This document shows positions 1 to 5,436 of a stretch of DNA of 5,814 bases, piece after piece. The notes beneath the pieces were generated by a model. It ran no database searches. It was not told the DNA's origin and was given only the letters and a program-made list of their open reading frames with translations. The position numbers and the translations under genes are program-made. This stretch comes from Sulfurimonas sp. GTDB lineage: Bacteria > Campylobacterota > Campylobacteria > Campylobacterales > Sulfurimonadaceae. The stretch covers positions 1 to 5,814 of the forward strand of contig JAGGWO010000094.1 in NCBI GenBank assembly GCA_021157485.1. The letters are read 5' to 3'. How positions within the stretch are numbered: position 1 is the stretch's first letter; every line of letters begins with the position of its first letter.

Positions 1-276
1 ATAAGCCGCCATTGCAGCGTCAATATCACCTCTATGGTATGCACACTTACCCTGGTATAGGTTAGCTTGAACACTATAAGGGTCATCTCTATATAACTCA
101 TCTGCTAATTGACAAGCTTTCTCATACTCTTGCTTCTCAAATAGGCTTTTAATCGTTTGTGTTTCTTGCGTTTGCTCTTGTGAGTCAGCCAATTGAGATG
201 GGAATCTATAACTCTTTGAAAGAAGTAGAGAAGGGATTAAAAATAAAAAAAGTAAATATTTATAATACAAAGTCAC
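1..276 (-). CDS. Exported TPR-repeat protein, N-terminal part (runs off left edge)
   Basis: The first 92 residues of a longer protein are present; the C-terminus lies beyond base 1. It begins at a GTG with GGAG four bases upstream (281-284), and an in-frame TAA a few codons further upstream leaves no earlier start. Residues 1-20 form an uncharged, Leu/Phe-rich segment after a short Lys-containing start and end near Ser-Lys, which fits a Sec signal peptide without a lipobox Cys. A Gln/Thr/Glu-rich linker (about 28-42) follows. From about residue 42 come tetratricopeptide-like helix pairs: SLFEKQEYEKACQLADEL, then DDP, then NLYQGKCAYHRGDIDAAMAAY. TPR domains are protein-interaction scaffolds, so a periplasmic or membrane-tethered assembly role is likely, but the partner cannot be told. 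It is transcribed divergently from the small membrane protein at 379-501. The TPR and export calls are fairly secure; function is unknown. Confidence 0.8.
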   Translation of the reverse strand, partial: MTLYYKYLLFLFLIPSLLLSKSYRFPSQLADSQEQTQETQTIKSLFEKQEYEKACQLADELYRDDPYSVQANLYQGKCAYHRGDIDAAMAAY

Positions 277-297
277 TAATCTCCACTGTTAACATTT

Positions 298-303
298 TAT
301 ATA
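298..303 (-). promoter_or_regulatory. Putative -10 box for the TPR gene
   Basis: Read on the minus strand, TATATA (overlapping TATAAA at 296-301) is preceded by TTG and would start transcription near base 291, about 15 bases before the GTG start at 276. No -35 box is visible 17 bp upstream, which is usual for sigma-70 promoters in Campylobacterota. AT-rich DNA makes chance matches common, so this is a candidate only. Confidence 0.4.
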
Positions 304-327
304 CAATTCTACACTTTTTATCTATCC

Positions 328-339
328 ATTAAGCTTAAT
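328..339. promoter_or_regulatory. 12-bp perfect palindrome between divergent promoters, possible operator
   Basis: ATTAAGCTTAAT is its own reverse complement. It lies between the two putative divergent -10 boxes and five bases upstream of the plus-strand TATAAT at 344. A dimeric regulator bound here would sit on the spacer of the plus-strand promoter. A 12-bp palindrome is expected about once or more by chance in a window this size, so position is the only argument for function. Confidence 0.2.
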
Positions 340-343
340 AAAC

Positions 344-349
344 TATAAT
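344..349 (+). promoter_or_regulatory. -10 box of the small membrane protein gene
   Basis: A perfect TATAAT sits 30 bases before the ATG at 379. The predicted start near 355-357 gives a leader of about 23 bases that contains the Shine-Dalgarno AAGGAA (365-370). No -35 box is evident. The placement fits a dedicated promoter. Confidence 0.55.
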
Positions 350-378
350 AATCATACTCTAGACAAGGAATATGATTT

Positions 379-501
379 ATGAATGAGAGCATAGATAAAG
401 CGGCAGGTGGTGGTGATTTTTTAATTTGGATAGTTATGTTTAGTATACTTGTTGTTGCTGTAGGATATCTAGCTTGGATAAATAAAGATATTGAGAGATA
501 G
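379..501 (+). CDS. Uncharacterised 40-residue single-pass membrane protein
   Basis: The ATG is preceded by AAGGAA with an 8-base spacer and by a perfect TATAAT at 344-349, so expression is credible despite the length. The N-terminal stretch of about 13 residues is hydrophilic and net acidic, with a Gly triplet (residues 10-12). Residues 14-34 form one unbroken hydrophobic helix (FLIWIVMFSILVVAVGYLAW) carrying two Trp near its ends, followed by a short charged tail (NKDIER). There is no Cys and no cleavage motif, so it is probably a membrane-anchored small protein and not an exported one. Size and layout recall small accessory subunits of membrane complexes, but I see no motif linking it to any of them and do not recognise it. 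The stop codon TAG lies inside the hairpin at 498-526. The charges give no clear topology. The coding call is moderately firm; function is unknown. Confidence 0.7.
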   Translation: MNESIDKAAGGGDFLIWIVMFSILVVAVGYLAWINKDIER

Positions 502-526
502 CCTTATTGAATCATTATAAGGCTAT
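498..526 (+). terminator. Hairpin at the end of the small membrane protein gene
   Basis: ATAGCCTTAT (498-507) pairs exactly with ATAAGGCTAT (517-526), giving a 10-bp stem with a 9-base loop. The 5' arm includes the stop codon TAG. No T-run follows on either strand, so it is not a canonical Rho-independent terminator. It could be a weak terminator, a 3'-end stabiliser of the short mRNA or a processing point. The structure is certain; the role is not. Confidence 0.45.
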
Positions 527-552
527 ATAAAGAGAATCGTAATAAAATTATA

Positions 553-558
553 TATAAT
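553..558 (+). promoter_or_regulatory. -10 box of the chorismate mutase gene
   Basis: A perfect TATAAT lies in the AT-rich gap between the two plus-strand genes. Transcription would start near 565, giving a leader of about 27 bases with Shine-Dalgarno AAGGAA (582-587) before the ATG at 592. No -35 box is visible. It implies that this gene is transcribed separately from the small membrane protein gene. Confidence 0.5.
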
Positions 559-591
559 AAATGTTACAAAAGAGTTAATAAAAGGAAATTT

Positions 592-885
592 ATGAAGAAA
601 TGTAATTCACTAGAAGAAGTAAGAAACGCAATTGATGAACTTGATACAAAACTGGTTGATTTAATCTCTGAGAGAAGTCACCTAATTCGTCAAGCGGCTG
701 CGTTTAAACAGAGTGTAGAAGAGGTTAAAGCAGAAGATAGAATCGATTTCATACTCCAACGTGTACGTCATCATGCTATAAAAAAAGGTGTATCACCTAA
801 TATGATTTCAGACCTATTCGTAATTATGATTGATGAAATGGTTGAAACAGAAATAGCAGAGTTTAGAAATGATGGTAAGTTTTAA
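592..885 (+). CDS. AroQ-class chorismate mutase family protein (PchB-like)
   Basis: This 97-residue, probably all-helical, cytoplasmic protein belongs to the AroQ fold, whose members convert chorismate to prephenate (Phe/Tyr synthesis) or, in PchB, split isochorismate to salicylate and pyruvate. It aligns by eye without gaps to Pseudomonas PchB, recalled from memory, at an offset of three. Shared landmarks are C4-N-S-L, R11 in EVRNAID, R28 in SER, F38-K39, R50 and L75-F76. R11, R28 and K39 match the PchB substrate-binding residues Arg14, Arg31 and Lys42. The fourth, Gln90, is Glu (E87) here. There is no fused prephenate dehydratase or ACT domain, so it is a monofunctional enzyme of usual family length. 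The start has AAGGAA five bases or so upstream. No siderophore genes are adjacent, so chorismate mutase is likelier than lyase, but the sequence does not settle this. Confidence 0.85.
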   Translation: MKKCNSLEEVRNAIDELDTKLVDLISERSHLIRQAAAFKQSVEEVKAEDRIDFILQRVRHHAIKKGVSPNMISDLFVIMIDEMVETEIAEFRNDGKF

Positions 886-916
886 TTACAAAAGAGCTTT
901 GGCTCTTTTGTAATTA
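883..916. terminator. Hairpin terminator between convergent genes, probably bidirectional
   Basis: Bases 883-897 pair perfectly with 902-916, giving a 15-bp stem closed by the 4-base loop TTTG. The inner stem is GAGC/GCTC flanked by an A-run and T-run, so either transcript would end in GCTCTTTTGTAATT. The 5' arm begins with the chorismate mutase stop codon and the 3' arm ends with the infA stop codon read on the other strand. It should end both the plus-strand gene and the long minus-strand ribosomal operon. Confidence 0.8.
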
Positions 917-1132
917 TTTGTATCTGTAAGTGATACGTCCCTTATCAAGAGAGTAAGGTGTTAGTTCAAGTTTCACTTTATCACCTGGAAGAATTTTAAT
1001 GTAATGCATTCTCATTTTTCCAGCAATATGACATAAAATAATATGTCCATTTTCTAATTCAACACGAAAAGTTGCATTTGGTAATGCTTCAATAATCTTG
1101 CCGTCAACTTCTATAACGTCAGCTTTAGCCAT
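914..1132 (-). CDS. infA: Translation initiation factor IF-1
   Basis: IF-1 binds the 30S A site during initiation and helps IF-2 and IF-3 select the initiator tRNA. The 72 residues equal the length of E. coli IF-1 and follow it closely: MAK at the start, [20 protein letters not shown] (11-30), HIAGKMR and [10 protein letters not shown] in the middle, and [17 protein letters not shown] at the end. This is a complete S1-like OB fold. AAGGAC lies about eight bases before the ATG, and the gap to map is 22 bp. It is the last gene of the operon. rpmJ (L36), which follows infA in many bacteria, does not follow here, because the hairpin at 883-916 and an oppositely oriented gene come next. Identification is secure. 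Confidence 0.98.
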   Translation of the reverse strand: MAKADVIEVDGKIIEALPNATFRVELENGHIILCHIAGKMRMHYIKILPGDKVKLELTPYSLDKGRITYRYK

Positions 1133-1154
1133 TTATAAGTCCTTTTTGTAACTC

Positions 1155-1913
1155 TTAAGCAAGAGATAATATTTCAGCTTTACCATTGATAACTGCAACA
1201 GTATGCTCGTAGTGTGAACCGCGTAAACCATCGGCACTAACAACATCCCAACCATTCTCTAAAATAATTGGTTTGGAATCCTTTTGACATATCATCGGTT
1301 CAAGACAAAAAACCATTCCGTTTTTAATCTTTGGACCAGCCTTAGGATTTTTTCCTTCAAGATAGTTTGGTATTTCAGGTTCTTCATGAGGTTTCTTACC
1401 AATCCCATGTCCACAAAAATTATAGAGTGGAACAAAACCGCGACCTCTGATGAACTCTTCTAAAATTAGAGAGAGTTCTTTAAATCTCATACCTTCTTTT
1501 ATCTCACTTATCGCATGATAAAGGCTATCTTTAGCACAGGCAATCAAAGCTAAATCTTCATCTGTTACACTACCAACTGGTACTGTAATAGCAGCATCCC
1601 CAAAATAAGCATCTTTCTCAGTTCCGATATCGTAACCGATAACATCACCCTCTTGAAGCTTATAGTCAGTTGGAATACCATGAATAATAACTTGATTTAG
1701 TGAAGTACAAACAGCATTAGGAAAGCCATAAAGACCTTTAAAAGATGGCTTAGCACCATGAGAGCGGATATAATCCTCTGCCATGGCATCAAGCTCTTTT
1801 AAAGAGGCTCCAACTTTTGTGTTTGCATGAAGTAGTTCTAACGCACCACCAACAATTTTGTTAGCAGTTCTTAATTTTTCAATTTCGTTAGGTTTTCTTA
1901 GCGCAATCGCCAT
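1155..1913 (-). CDS. map: Methionine aminopeptidase, type I
   Basis: This cytosolic metalloprotease removes the initiator Met from nascent proteins when the second residue is small. The protein is 252 residues, slightly shorter than E. coli MetAP (264), and has the short N-terminus of type Ia enzymes without zinc fingers. All five metal ligands of the pita-bread fold are placed as expected: D95 (GYDIG), D106 (FGDAA), H169 (CGHGIG), E205 (CLEPM) and E236 (YEHTV). The substrate-binding His residues are also present: H79 in IIHGIP and H176 in KPHEEPE. The residue two before E236 is His, where E. coli has Gln (SAQYEHT versus GSHYEHT). The ATG lies two bases after the secY stop, and no clear Shine-Dalgarno precedes it, so translation is probably coupled to secY. 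adk, often placed between secY and map, is absent here. Confidence 0.97.
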   Translation of the reverse strand: MAIALRKPNEIEKLRTANKIVGGALELLHANTKVGASLKELDAMAEDYIRSHGAKPSFKGLYGFPNAVCTSLNQVIIHGIPTDYKLQEGDVIGYDIGTEKDAYFGDAAITVPVGSVTDEDLALIACAKDSLYHAISEIKEGMRFKELSLILEEFIRGRGFVPLYNFCGHGIGKKPHEEPEIPNYLEGKNPKAGPKIKNGMVFCLEPMICQKDSKPIILENGWDVVSADGLRGSHYEHTVAVINGKAEILSLA

Positions 1914-1915
1914 TG

Positions 1916-3178
1916 TTAAAGACCGACCGCACTTAAAGTTTCATACTTACTCATATAAACCTGAGCTTCTATTTTTCTCATCGTATCAAGTGCAACTTGA
2001 ACAACGATTAAAACAGCTGTACCACCAAAAAAGAACGGAACACCCATACCTTTTATAATCATAAATGGCAGAGTCGCAACAAGACCTAAATAAAGAGCAC
2101 CTGTAAAAGTTAATCTACTTGCAGTCTCATTTAAGAACTCTTTCGTAGCATCACCCGTACGGATACCTGGAATAAATCCACCTTGGCGCTTTAGGTTGTC
2201 TGCAATATCTTTTGCATTAAATGTAATCGAAGCATAAAAGAATGCAAAGAAAATAACAAAAGAAAATGTCAAAAAGTTAAAGAAATAACTATTTGGATTT
2301 AACAGATCAGCCACTGCTTGAATAGCAGGATTTGTACTACTAGATAAAACAGTCATTGGAAACATCAGTATCGCAGAAGCAAAGATAACTGGAATAACAC
2401 CAGCTAAGTTAACTTTGATAGGAATGTAGTTCATAACTCTTTTGTTTTGGTTTTGCATCATAGTCTTTTTAGCATATGTAATTGGAACACGACGTTCACC
2501 AAGTTCTACATAGATAATAACTGCTACAGTACCAAGTACTAAAAGTAAAATACCAATAACAACGATAAAACTCATTGCACCTGTATTTACCATAGTTACA
2601 GTTTGACCTATAGCACGTGGAATAGCTGAAACAATACCTGCAAAGATAATCAGAGAGATACCGTTACCGATACCACTTTGAGTAATCTGCTCACCAATCC
2701 ACATAAGTAACATAGTTCCCGCTAACATTGAGATAGCAGCAAGAAGTATAAATGTATTTTGATCGGCAATAATAGCACTGCTTCCAGTAGGTCCAGTTAA
2801 ACTCTGTAATCCAACACTTACACCAATCGCTTGAATTAAAGTAATTGCAATAGTCGCATAACGAATAATTTGCATATACTTAACCATACCATCACGCTCT
2901 TTTTTCATTTGACCTAAAGTAGGAAATGTTGCAGCTAAAAGCTCCATAATAATAGAAGCAGTGATATAAGGCATAATACCAAGTGAAATAATAGATAGTC
3001 TCTGTACTGCGTTTCCGCTGAACATATTAAATAGTCCAAGAGCATCTGATTGGTGTGAGTCGAAGAAAGAAGCAATAACAGCAGTATCTACGCCTGGTAC
3101 TGGCACATAAGCCAGTAGGCGGTAGACAAATAAAAAACCGATAGTAATAAGTATCTTATTTACTAGATTTTTATTCAC
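1916..3178 (-). CDS. secY: Protein translocase subunit SecY
   Basis: SecY is the ten-helix channel of the SecYEG translocon in the inner membrane, moving unfolded proteins outward with SecA or inserting membrane proteins with the ribosome. This 420-residue protein has the family landmarks in order: TM1 (about 8-26), the plug and TM2b region (NMFSGNAVQRLSIISLGIMP, 51-70), TM4 and the following motif GEQITQSGIGNGISLIIFAG (162-181), the cytosolic loop before IPIKVNLAGVIP (252-263), and loop C5 with GGFIPGIRTGDAT (333-345), where R340 is the conserved Arg needed for SecA action. It is shorter than E. coli SecY (443) and lacks that protein's basic C-terminal tail. The start is GTG, two bases after the rplO stop, with only a weak GGTAAA upstream, suggesting translational coupling. 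Its place after rplO is the usual one. Confidence 0.98.
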   Translation of the reverse strand: MNKNLVNKILITIGFLFVYRLLAYVPVPGVDTAVIASFFDSHQSDALGLFNMFSGNAVQRLSIISLGIMPYITASIIMELLAATFPTLGQMKKERDGMVKYMQIIRYATIAITLIQAIGVSVGLQSLTGPTGSSAIIADQNTFILLAAISMLAGTMLLMWIGEQITQSGIGNGISLIIFAGIVSAIPRAIGQTVTMVNTGAMSFIVVIGILLLVLGTVAVIIYVELGERRVPITYAKKTMMQNQNKRVMNYIPIKVNLAGVIPVIFASAILMFPMTVLSSSTNPAIQAVADLLNPNSYFFNFLTFSFVIFFAFFYASITFNAKDIADNLKRQGGFIPGIRTGDATKEFLNETASRLTFTGALYLGLVATLPFMIIKGMGVPFFFGGTAVLIVVQVALDTMRKIEAQVYMSKYETLSAVGL

Positions 3179-3180
3179 AA

Positions 3181-3579
3181 TTATTTACCAGTAGTTGTAA
3201 CGTTTTCGTCTTTAATTTTCGATGCTAAATCTTTTGCAGATGCACCTACTAATTTAACTTTAGTAACTGTAGCACCGATTTTATGAACACCACGGATAGA
3301 ATCCATAGTAATCTCAGCTAACTCAGCAACAGCTTTGATACGCTCAACGTTGATAACATATGGTTTTACATTGTGAGATGTAAAACCTATCTTAGGCATA
3401 CGTTTTGCAAGTGGTTGTTGACCACCCTCAAAGTTTCTTTTTCTTTTGTAACCTGAACGAGATTTCTGACCCTTTTGACCACGACCCGCAGTCTTACCAG
3501 TTCCAGAAGCTTGTCCACGTCCTGTACGTTTACGATTTGCAGTAGAACCTTCAGCAGGTGTTAAATTTTCAATACCCAT
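3181..3579 (-). CDS. rplO: 50S ribosomal protein L15
   Basis: L15 is a late-assembling large-subunit protein whose long basic N-terminal arm threads into 23S rRNA. From the chosen start the protein is 132 residues (E. coli 144). It opens with the family's N-terminal pattern ([11 protein letters not shown]), followed by the Gly/Arg/Lys-rich arm ([20 protein letters not shown]) and the segment [17 protein letters not shown]. The globular C-terminal part (VINVERI to KVKLVGAS) is more diverged, as usual. Two consecutive ATGs exist at 3582 and 3579. The second is preferred because AAGGA (3586-3590) is then six bases away and not three. The rpsE stop codon directly precedes the first ATG, so no rpmD (L30) fits between them. 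Confidence 0.96.
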   Translation of the reverse strand: MGIENLTPAEGSTANRKRTGRGQASGTGKTAGRGQKGQKSRSGYKRKRNFEGGQQPLAKRMPKIGFTSHNVKPYVINVERIKAVAELAEITMDSIRGVHKIGATVTKVKLVGASAKDLASKIKDENVTTTGK

Positions 3580-3582
3580 CAT

Positions 3583-4023
3583 CTATCCTTTTAATCTGCC
3601 AAGTGCTTCAACCGTAGCACGAACTAACGTACCTGGGTTGTTTGAACCGATTGATTTTGTAAGAATATCTTGAATTCCTGCAAGCTCAAGAACTGGACGA
3701 GCAGCTCCACCGGCGATAACACCTGTACCTTCAGATGCTGGCTTAAGTAAAACACGTGAAGCGTTATACTTATGCTCAATATCATGTGCTATTGTTGTAC
3801 CTTTAATACTTACAGTTGTAAGATTTTTAAACGCATTATCAACAGCTTTACGGATAGCATCAGGAACTTCTTTCGCTTTTCCCATACCATAACCGATAGT
3901 ACCATTCTTGTCACCAACTACGATAAGTGCAGTAAAACGAAAACGTCTACCACCCTTAACAACTTTAGTAACACGACCAATATTTACAATTGATTCTTCA
4001 AAATCATCTCTGTTAATTTCCAT
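3583..4023 (-). CDS. rpsE: 30S ribosomal protein S5
   Basis: S5 sits on the back of the 30S subunit near the mRNA entry and helps translational accuracy and mRNA unwinding. The protein is 146 residues from the chosen start (E. coli 167), shorter at both ends. The N-terminal double-stranded-RNA-binding-like domain contains the S5 signature: [20 protein letters not shown] (about 24-43), then [18 protein letters not shown]. The C-terminal domain holds [20 protein letters not shown] and [12 protein letters not shown]. Adjacent ATGs at 4026 and 4023 are possible starts. The second gives normal spacing from AAGGAG. The gap to rplR is under ten bases. rpmD, the usual next gene in the spc order, is missing, and the stop codon directly abuts the rplO start region. 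Confidence 0.97.
   Translation of the reverse strand: MEINRDDFEESIVNIGRVTKVVKGGRRFRFTALIVVGDKNGTIGYGMGKAKEVPDAIRKAVDNAFKNLTTVSIKGTTIAHDIEHKYNASRVLLKPASEGTGVIAGGAARPVLELAGIQDILTKSIGSNNPGTLVRATVEALGRLKG
3586..3590 (-). promoter_or_regulatory. Shine-Dalgarno deciding the rplO start
   Basis: AAGGA on the minus strand lies in the last sense codons of rpsE. It is three bases from the first ATG (3582) and six from the second (3579). Normal spacing favours the second, giving a protein that starts MGIENL. Confidence 0.6.
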
Positions 4024-4028
4024 CATGT

Positions 4029-4034
4029 CTCCTT
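4029..4034 (-). promoter_or_regulatory. Shine-Dalgarno deciding the rpsE start
   Basis: AAGGAG on the minus strand overlaps the rplR stop codon. It is two bases from the ATG at 4026 and five from the ATG at 4023, so the second ATG is the likelier start. Confidence 0.65.
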
Positions 4035-4389
4035 AAAACTTAATTTCGTTAGCACGAAGTGCATCACCAAATGCAGCGATAACACCGTGATATTGGTAAC
4101 CATTACGATCAAATACAACTTCAGAAATTTTTGCAGCTTTAAGTGTTGCAGCAAATGCTTCACCTAGTGCAGCAGCACCTTCTTTGTTAGCTTTATGACC
4201 AGTAGTCTTTGAATTAAGTGCCGCTAATGTTGTTGCAGTAACATCATCAATAGCTTGTACACTTAAATAACGATTTGAACGAAATACAGAAACACGAGGA
4301 AGTGAAGCACAACCAGATATTTTTGCACGAATACGTAACTTACGCTTTAAACGGTTAGCTACTTTATTTTTTAATACTTTTGCATTCAT
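4033..4389 (-). CDS. rplR: 50S ribosomal protein L18
   Basis: L18 binds 5S rRNA together with L5 and carries it into the central protuberance of the large subunit. The 118 residues match the family length (E. coli 117). The N-terminus is strongly basic ([14 protein letters not shown]), followed by the 5S-binding core [19 protein letters not shown] (about 31-49), the helix [20 protein letters not shown] and the typical end [21 protein letters not shown] strong GGGAGG overlaps the rplF stop region about ten bases before the ATG, slightly further than usual. L5 (rplE) and L18, both 5S rRNA partners, are encoded in the same operon here, as in most bacteria. Confidence 0.98.
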   Translation of the reverse strand: MNAKVLKNKVANRLKRKLRIRAKISGCASLPRVSVFRSNRYLSVQAIDDVTATTLAALNSKTTGHKANKEGAAALGEAFAATLKAAKISEVVFDRNGYQYHGVIAAFGDALRANEIKF

Positions 4390-4405
4390 AATTTAATACC
4401 CTCCC

Positions 4406-4942
4406 TTACTTCTTAGCAGTTTTACCGGCTTTACGCACGATATGCTCTTCCATGTATTTAACACCTTTACCTTTGTACGGCTCTGGTGGACGGAAACTTC
4501 TAATTTTTGCAGCTGCAGAACCTAAAAGTTGTTTGTCATGACTCTTAAGAGTAATAACATTTTTCTCAACACTAGCCTCAAGTCCATCAATTAAATCAAA
4601 ATTAATGTCATGTGAGTGACCAAGTTGAAGATTAAGAACTTTACCTTTAACAGCAGCTCTGTAACCAACACCATTAATCTCTAGTTGCTTAGTGTAACCA
4701 GTAGTTAAACCAGTAACAATATTAGCAGCTAATGCTCTATAAGTTCCCCAGAATGCTCTGTGAGATTTCTCATCTGATTTAGCAGCAAAAGTTAAAATAT
4801 TTCCATCGATTACGAAGTCAACATTTCCTTTTGTATCTAAATCCATAGTTGTTTTGCCCTTAGCAAAAGTTATTACATCACCATTTGAACTAACTTTGAT
4901 GTCAGCTGCAAATTCTACAGGTTTTTTACCAATTCTTGACAT
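4406..4942 (-). CDS. rplF: 50S ribosomal protein L6
   Basis: L6 binds 23S rRNA near the sarcin-ricin loop and the L7/L12 stalk base, where translational GTPases act. The 178 residues match the usual length (E. coli 177) and form two related domains. The N-terminus MSRIGKKPVEF is nearly invariant. The first domain ends near SHRAFWGTYRALAANIVTGL, and the second contains LEINGVGYRAAVKGKVLNLQ and the L6 signature RSFRPPEPYKGKGVKY (about 148-163). The end is Lys-rich. AGGGGTGA lies just upstream of the ATG, and only nine bases separate the gene from rpsH. Identification is secure. Confidence 0.98.
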   Translation of the reverse strand: MSRIGKKPVEFAADIKVSSNGDVITFAKGKTTMDLDTKGNVDFVIDGNILTFAAKSDEKSHRAFWGTYRALAANIVTGLTTGYTKQLEINGVGYRAAVKGKVLNLQLGHSHDINFDLIDGLEASVEKNVITLKSHDKQLLGSAAAKIRSFRPPEPYKGKGVKYMEEHIVRKAGKTAKK

Positions 4943-4951
4943 AATTCACCC

Positions 4952-5347
4952 CTACCAGATCGTACACATAACTTCACCACCAATGCCAAGGTCATATGCC
5001 TTGTCATTAGCTAGAACGCCATGAGATGTACTTACAATAATAGTTCCGTAACCATTTTTGAAACGTTTGATATCTTCTTTACCTTTGTAAACACGTCTAC
5101 CAGGCTTAGAAACTCTTTTCATTTCGTTAATTACAGTTTTTCCATCTTCATTGTACTTAAGTACAACTTTGATAGTTTTTTTAACGCCATCTTCAGTTAC
5201 ATTACAAGACTCTAAGTAACCTTTTTCAACTAAGATATTTGCCATTGCTTCAACACTCTTAGAGTGAACTAAAGTAGTAACAGGTAATCTTCTCATACCA
5301 GCATTACGAACACGAGTTAACGCATCTGAAATTAAATCATTAATCAT
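4952..5347 (-). CDS. rpsH: 30S ribosomal protein S8
   Basis: S8 binds helix 21 of 16S rRNA early in 30S assembly. In E. coli it also represses the spc operon by binding a similar mRNA hairpin near the rplE start. The 131 residues match the family (E. coli 130). Landmarks are the start [14 protein letters not shown], the middle region [12 protein letters not shown] (about 78-89) and the C-terminal S8 signature with [20 protein letters not shown], ending VMCTIW. AAGGAA lies seven bases before the ATG. Upstream is a 77-bp gap, the longest inside this operon, which can fold into two hairpins. These could be a control site for S8 itself, but that is inference. The rplE leader is outside the window, so an E. 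coli-type S8 site cannot be checked. Confidence 0.98.
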   Translation of the reverse strand: MINDLISDALTRVRNAGMRRLPVTTLVHSKSVEAMANILVEKGYLESCNVTEDGVKKTIKVVLKYNEDGKTVINEMKRVSKPGRRVYKGKEDIKRFKNGYGTIIVSTSHGVLANDKAYDLGIGGEVMCTIW

Positions 5348-5365
5348 TAATTATTTCCTTATGTT

Positions 5366-5390
5366 GCAAGTCTATATAAATACAGACTGC
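5366..5390 (-). other. RNA hairpin in the rpsN-rpsH gap (second of two)
   Basis: In the minus-strand transcript, AGTCTGTA (5388-5381) pairs with TATAGACT (5376-5369) across a TTTA loop. There are eight pairs including one G-U, extended by two G-C pairs below a one-base bulge. It ends just before the rpsH Shine-Dalgarno and is not followed by a T-run, so it is not a terminator. A leader or processing structure is possible. Confidence 0.4.
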
Positions 5391-5405
5391 TAATTGTTAG
5401 GAGTT

Positions 5406-5436
5406 TCAAGTGGATGGCGTGAGCCTACCAACTTGA
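5406..5436 (-). other. RNA hairpin over the rpsN stop codon (first of two)
   Basis: The transcript can pair TCAAGT (5436-5431) with ACTTGA (5411-5406). After a one-base bulge (5430) GG pairs with CC, then a 2x2 internal loop, then GGC pairs with GCC around a TCAC loop. The rpsN stop codon lies in the 5' arm. A helix broken by a bulge and internal loop is the general kind of structure ribosomal proteins bind, but no specific S8 core was verified. Confidence 0.35.

Noticed and set aside
372..386. Alternative ATG at 372, nearer the Shine-Dalgarno of the small membrane protein gene
   Set aside because: It reads only four codons before TGA. The ATG at 379 has proper spacing and opens the 40-codon frame.
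1858..2058. 66-codon open frame on the plus strand
   Set aside because: It lies opposite the map start and the secY 3' end, both strongly conserved. No Shine-Dalgarno or family features; a shadow frame.
3772..3993. 73-codon open frame on the plus strand
   Set aside because: It is antisense to rpsE, with a low-complexity Asn/Thr/Ser composition typical of a reversed coding strand.
5021..5215. 64-codon open frame on the plus strand
   Set aside because: It is antisense to rpsH, Phe/Ser/Asn-rich and without a ribosome binding site; a shadow frame.
5366..5411. Possible internal promoter in the rpsN-rpsH gap (TTGAAA and TATTTATATA on the minus strand)
   Set aside because: The spacing between TTGAAA and the nearest TATTTA is about 21 bp and the -10 match is poor. 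The hairpins explain the sequence at least as well.
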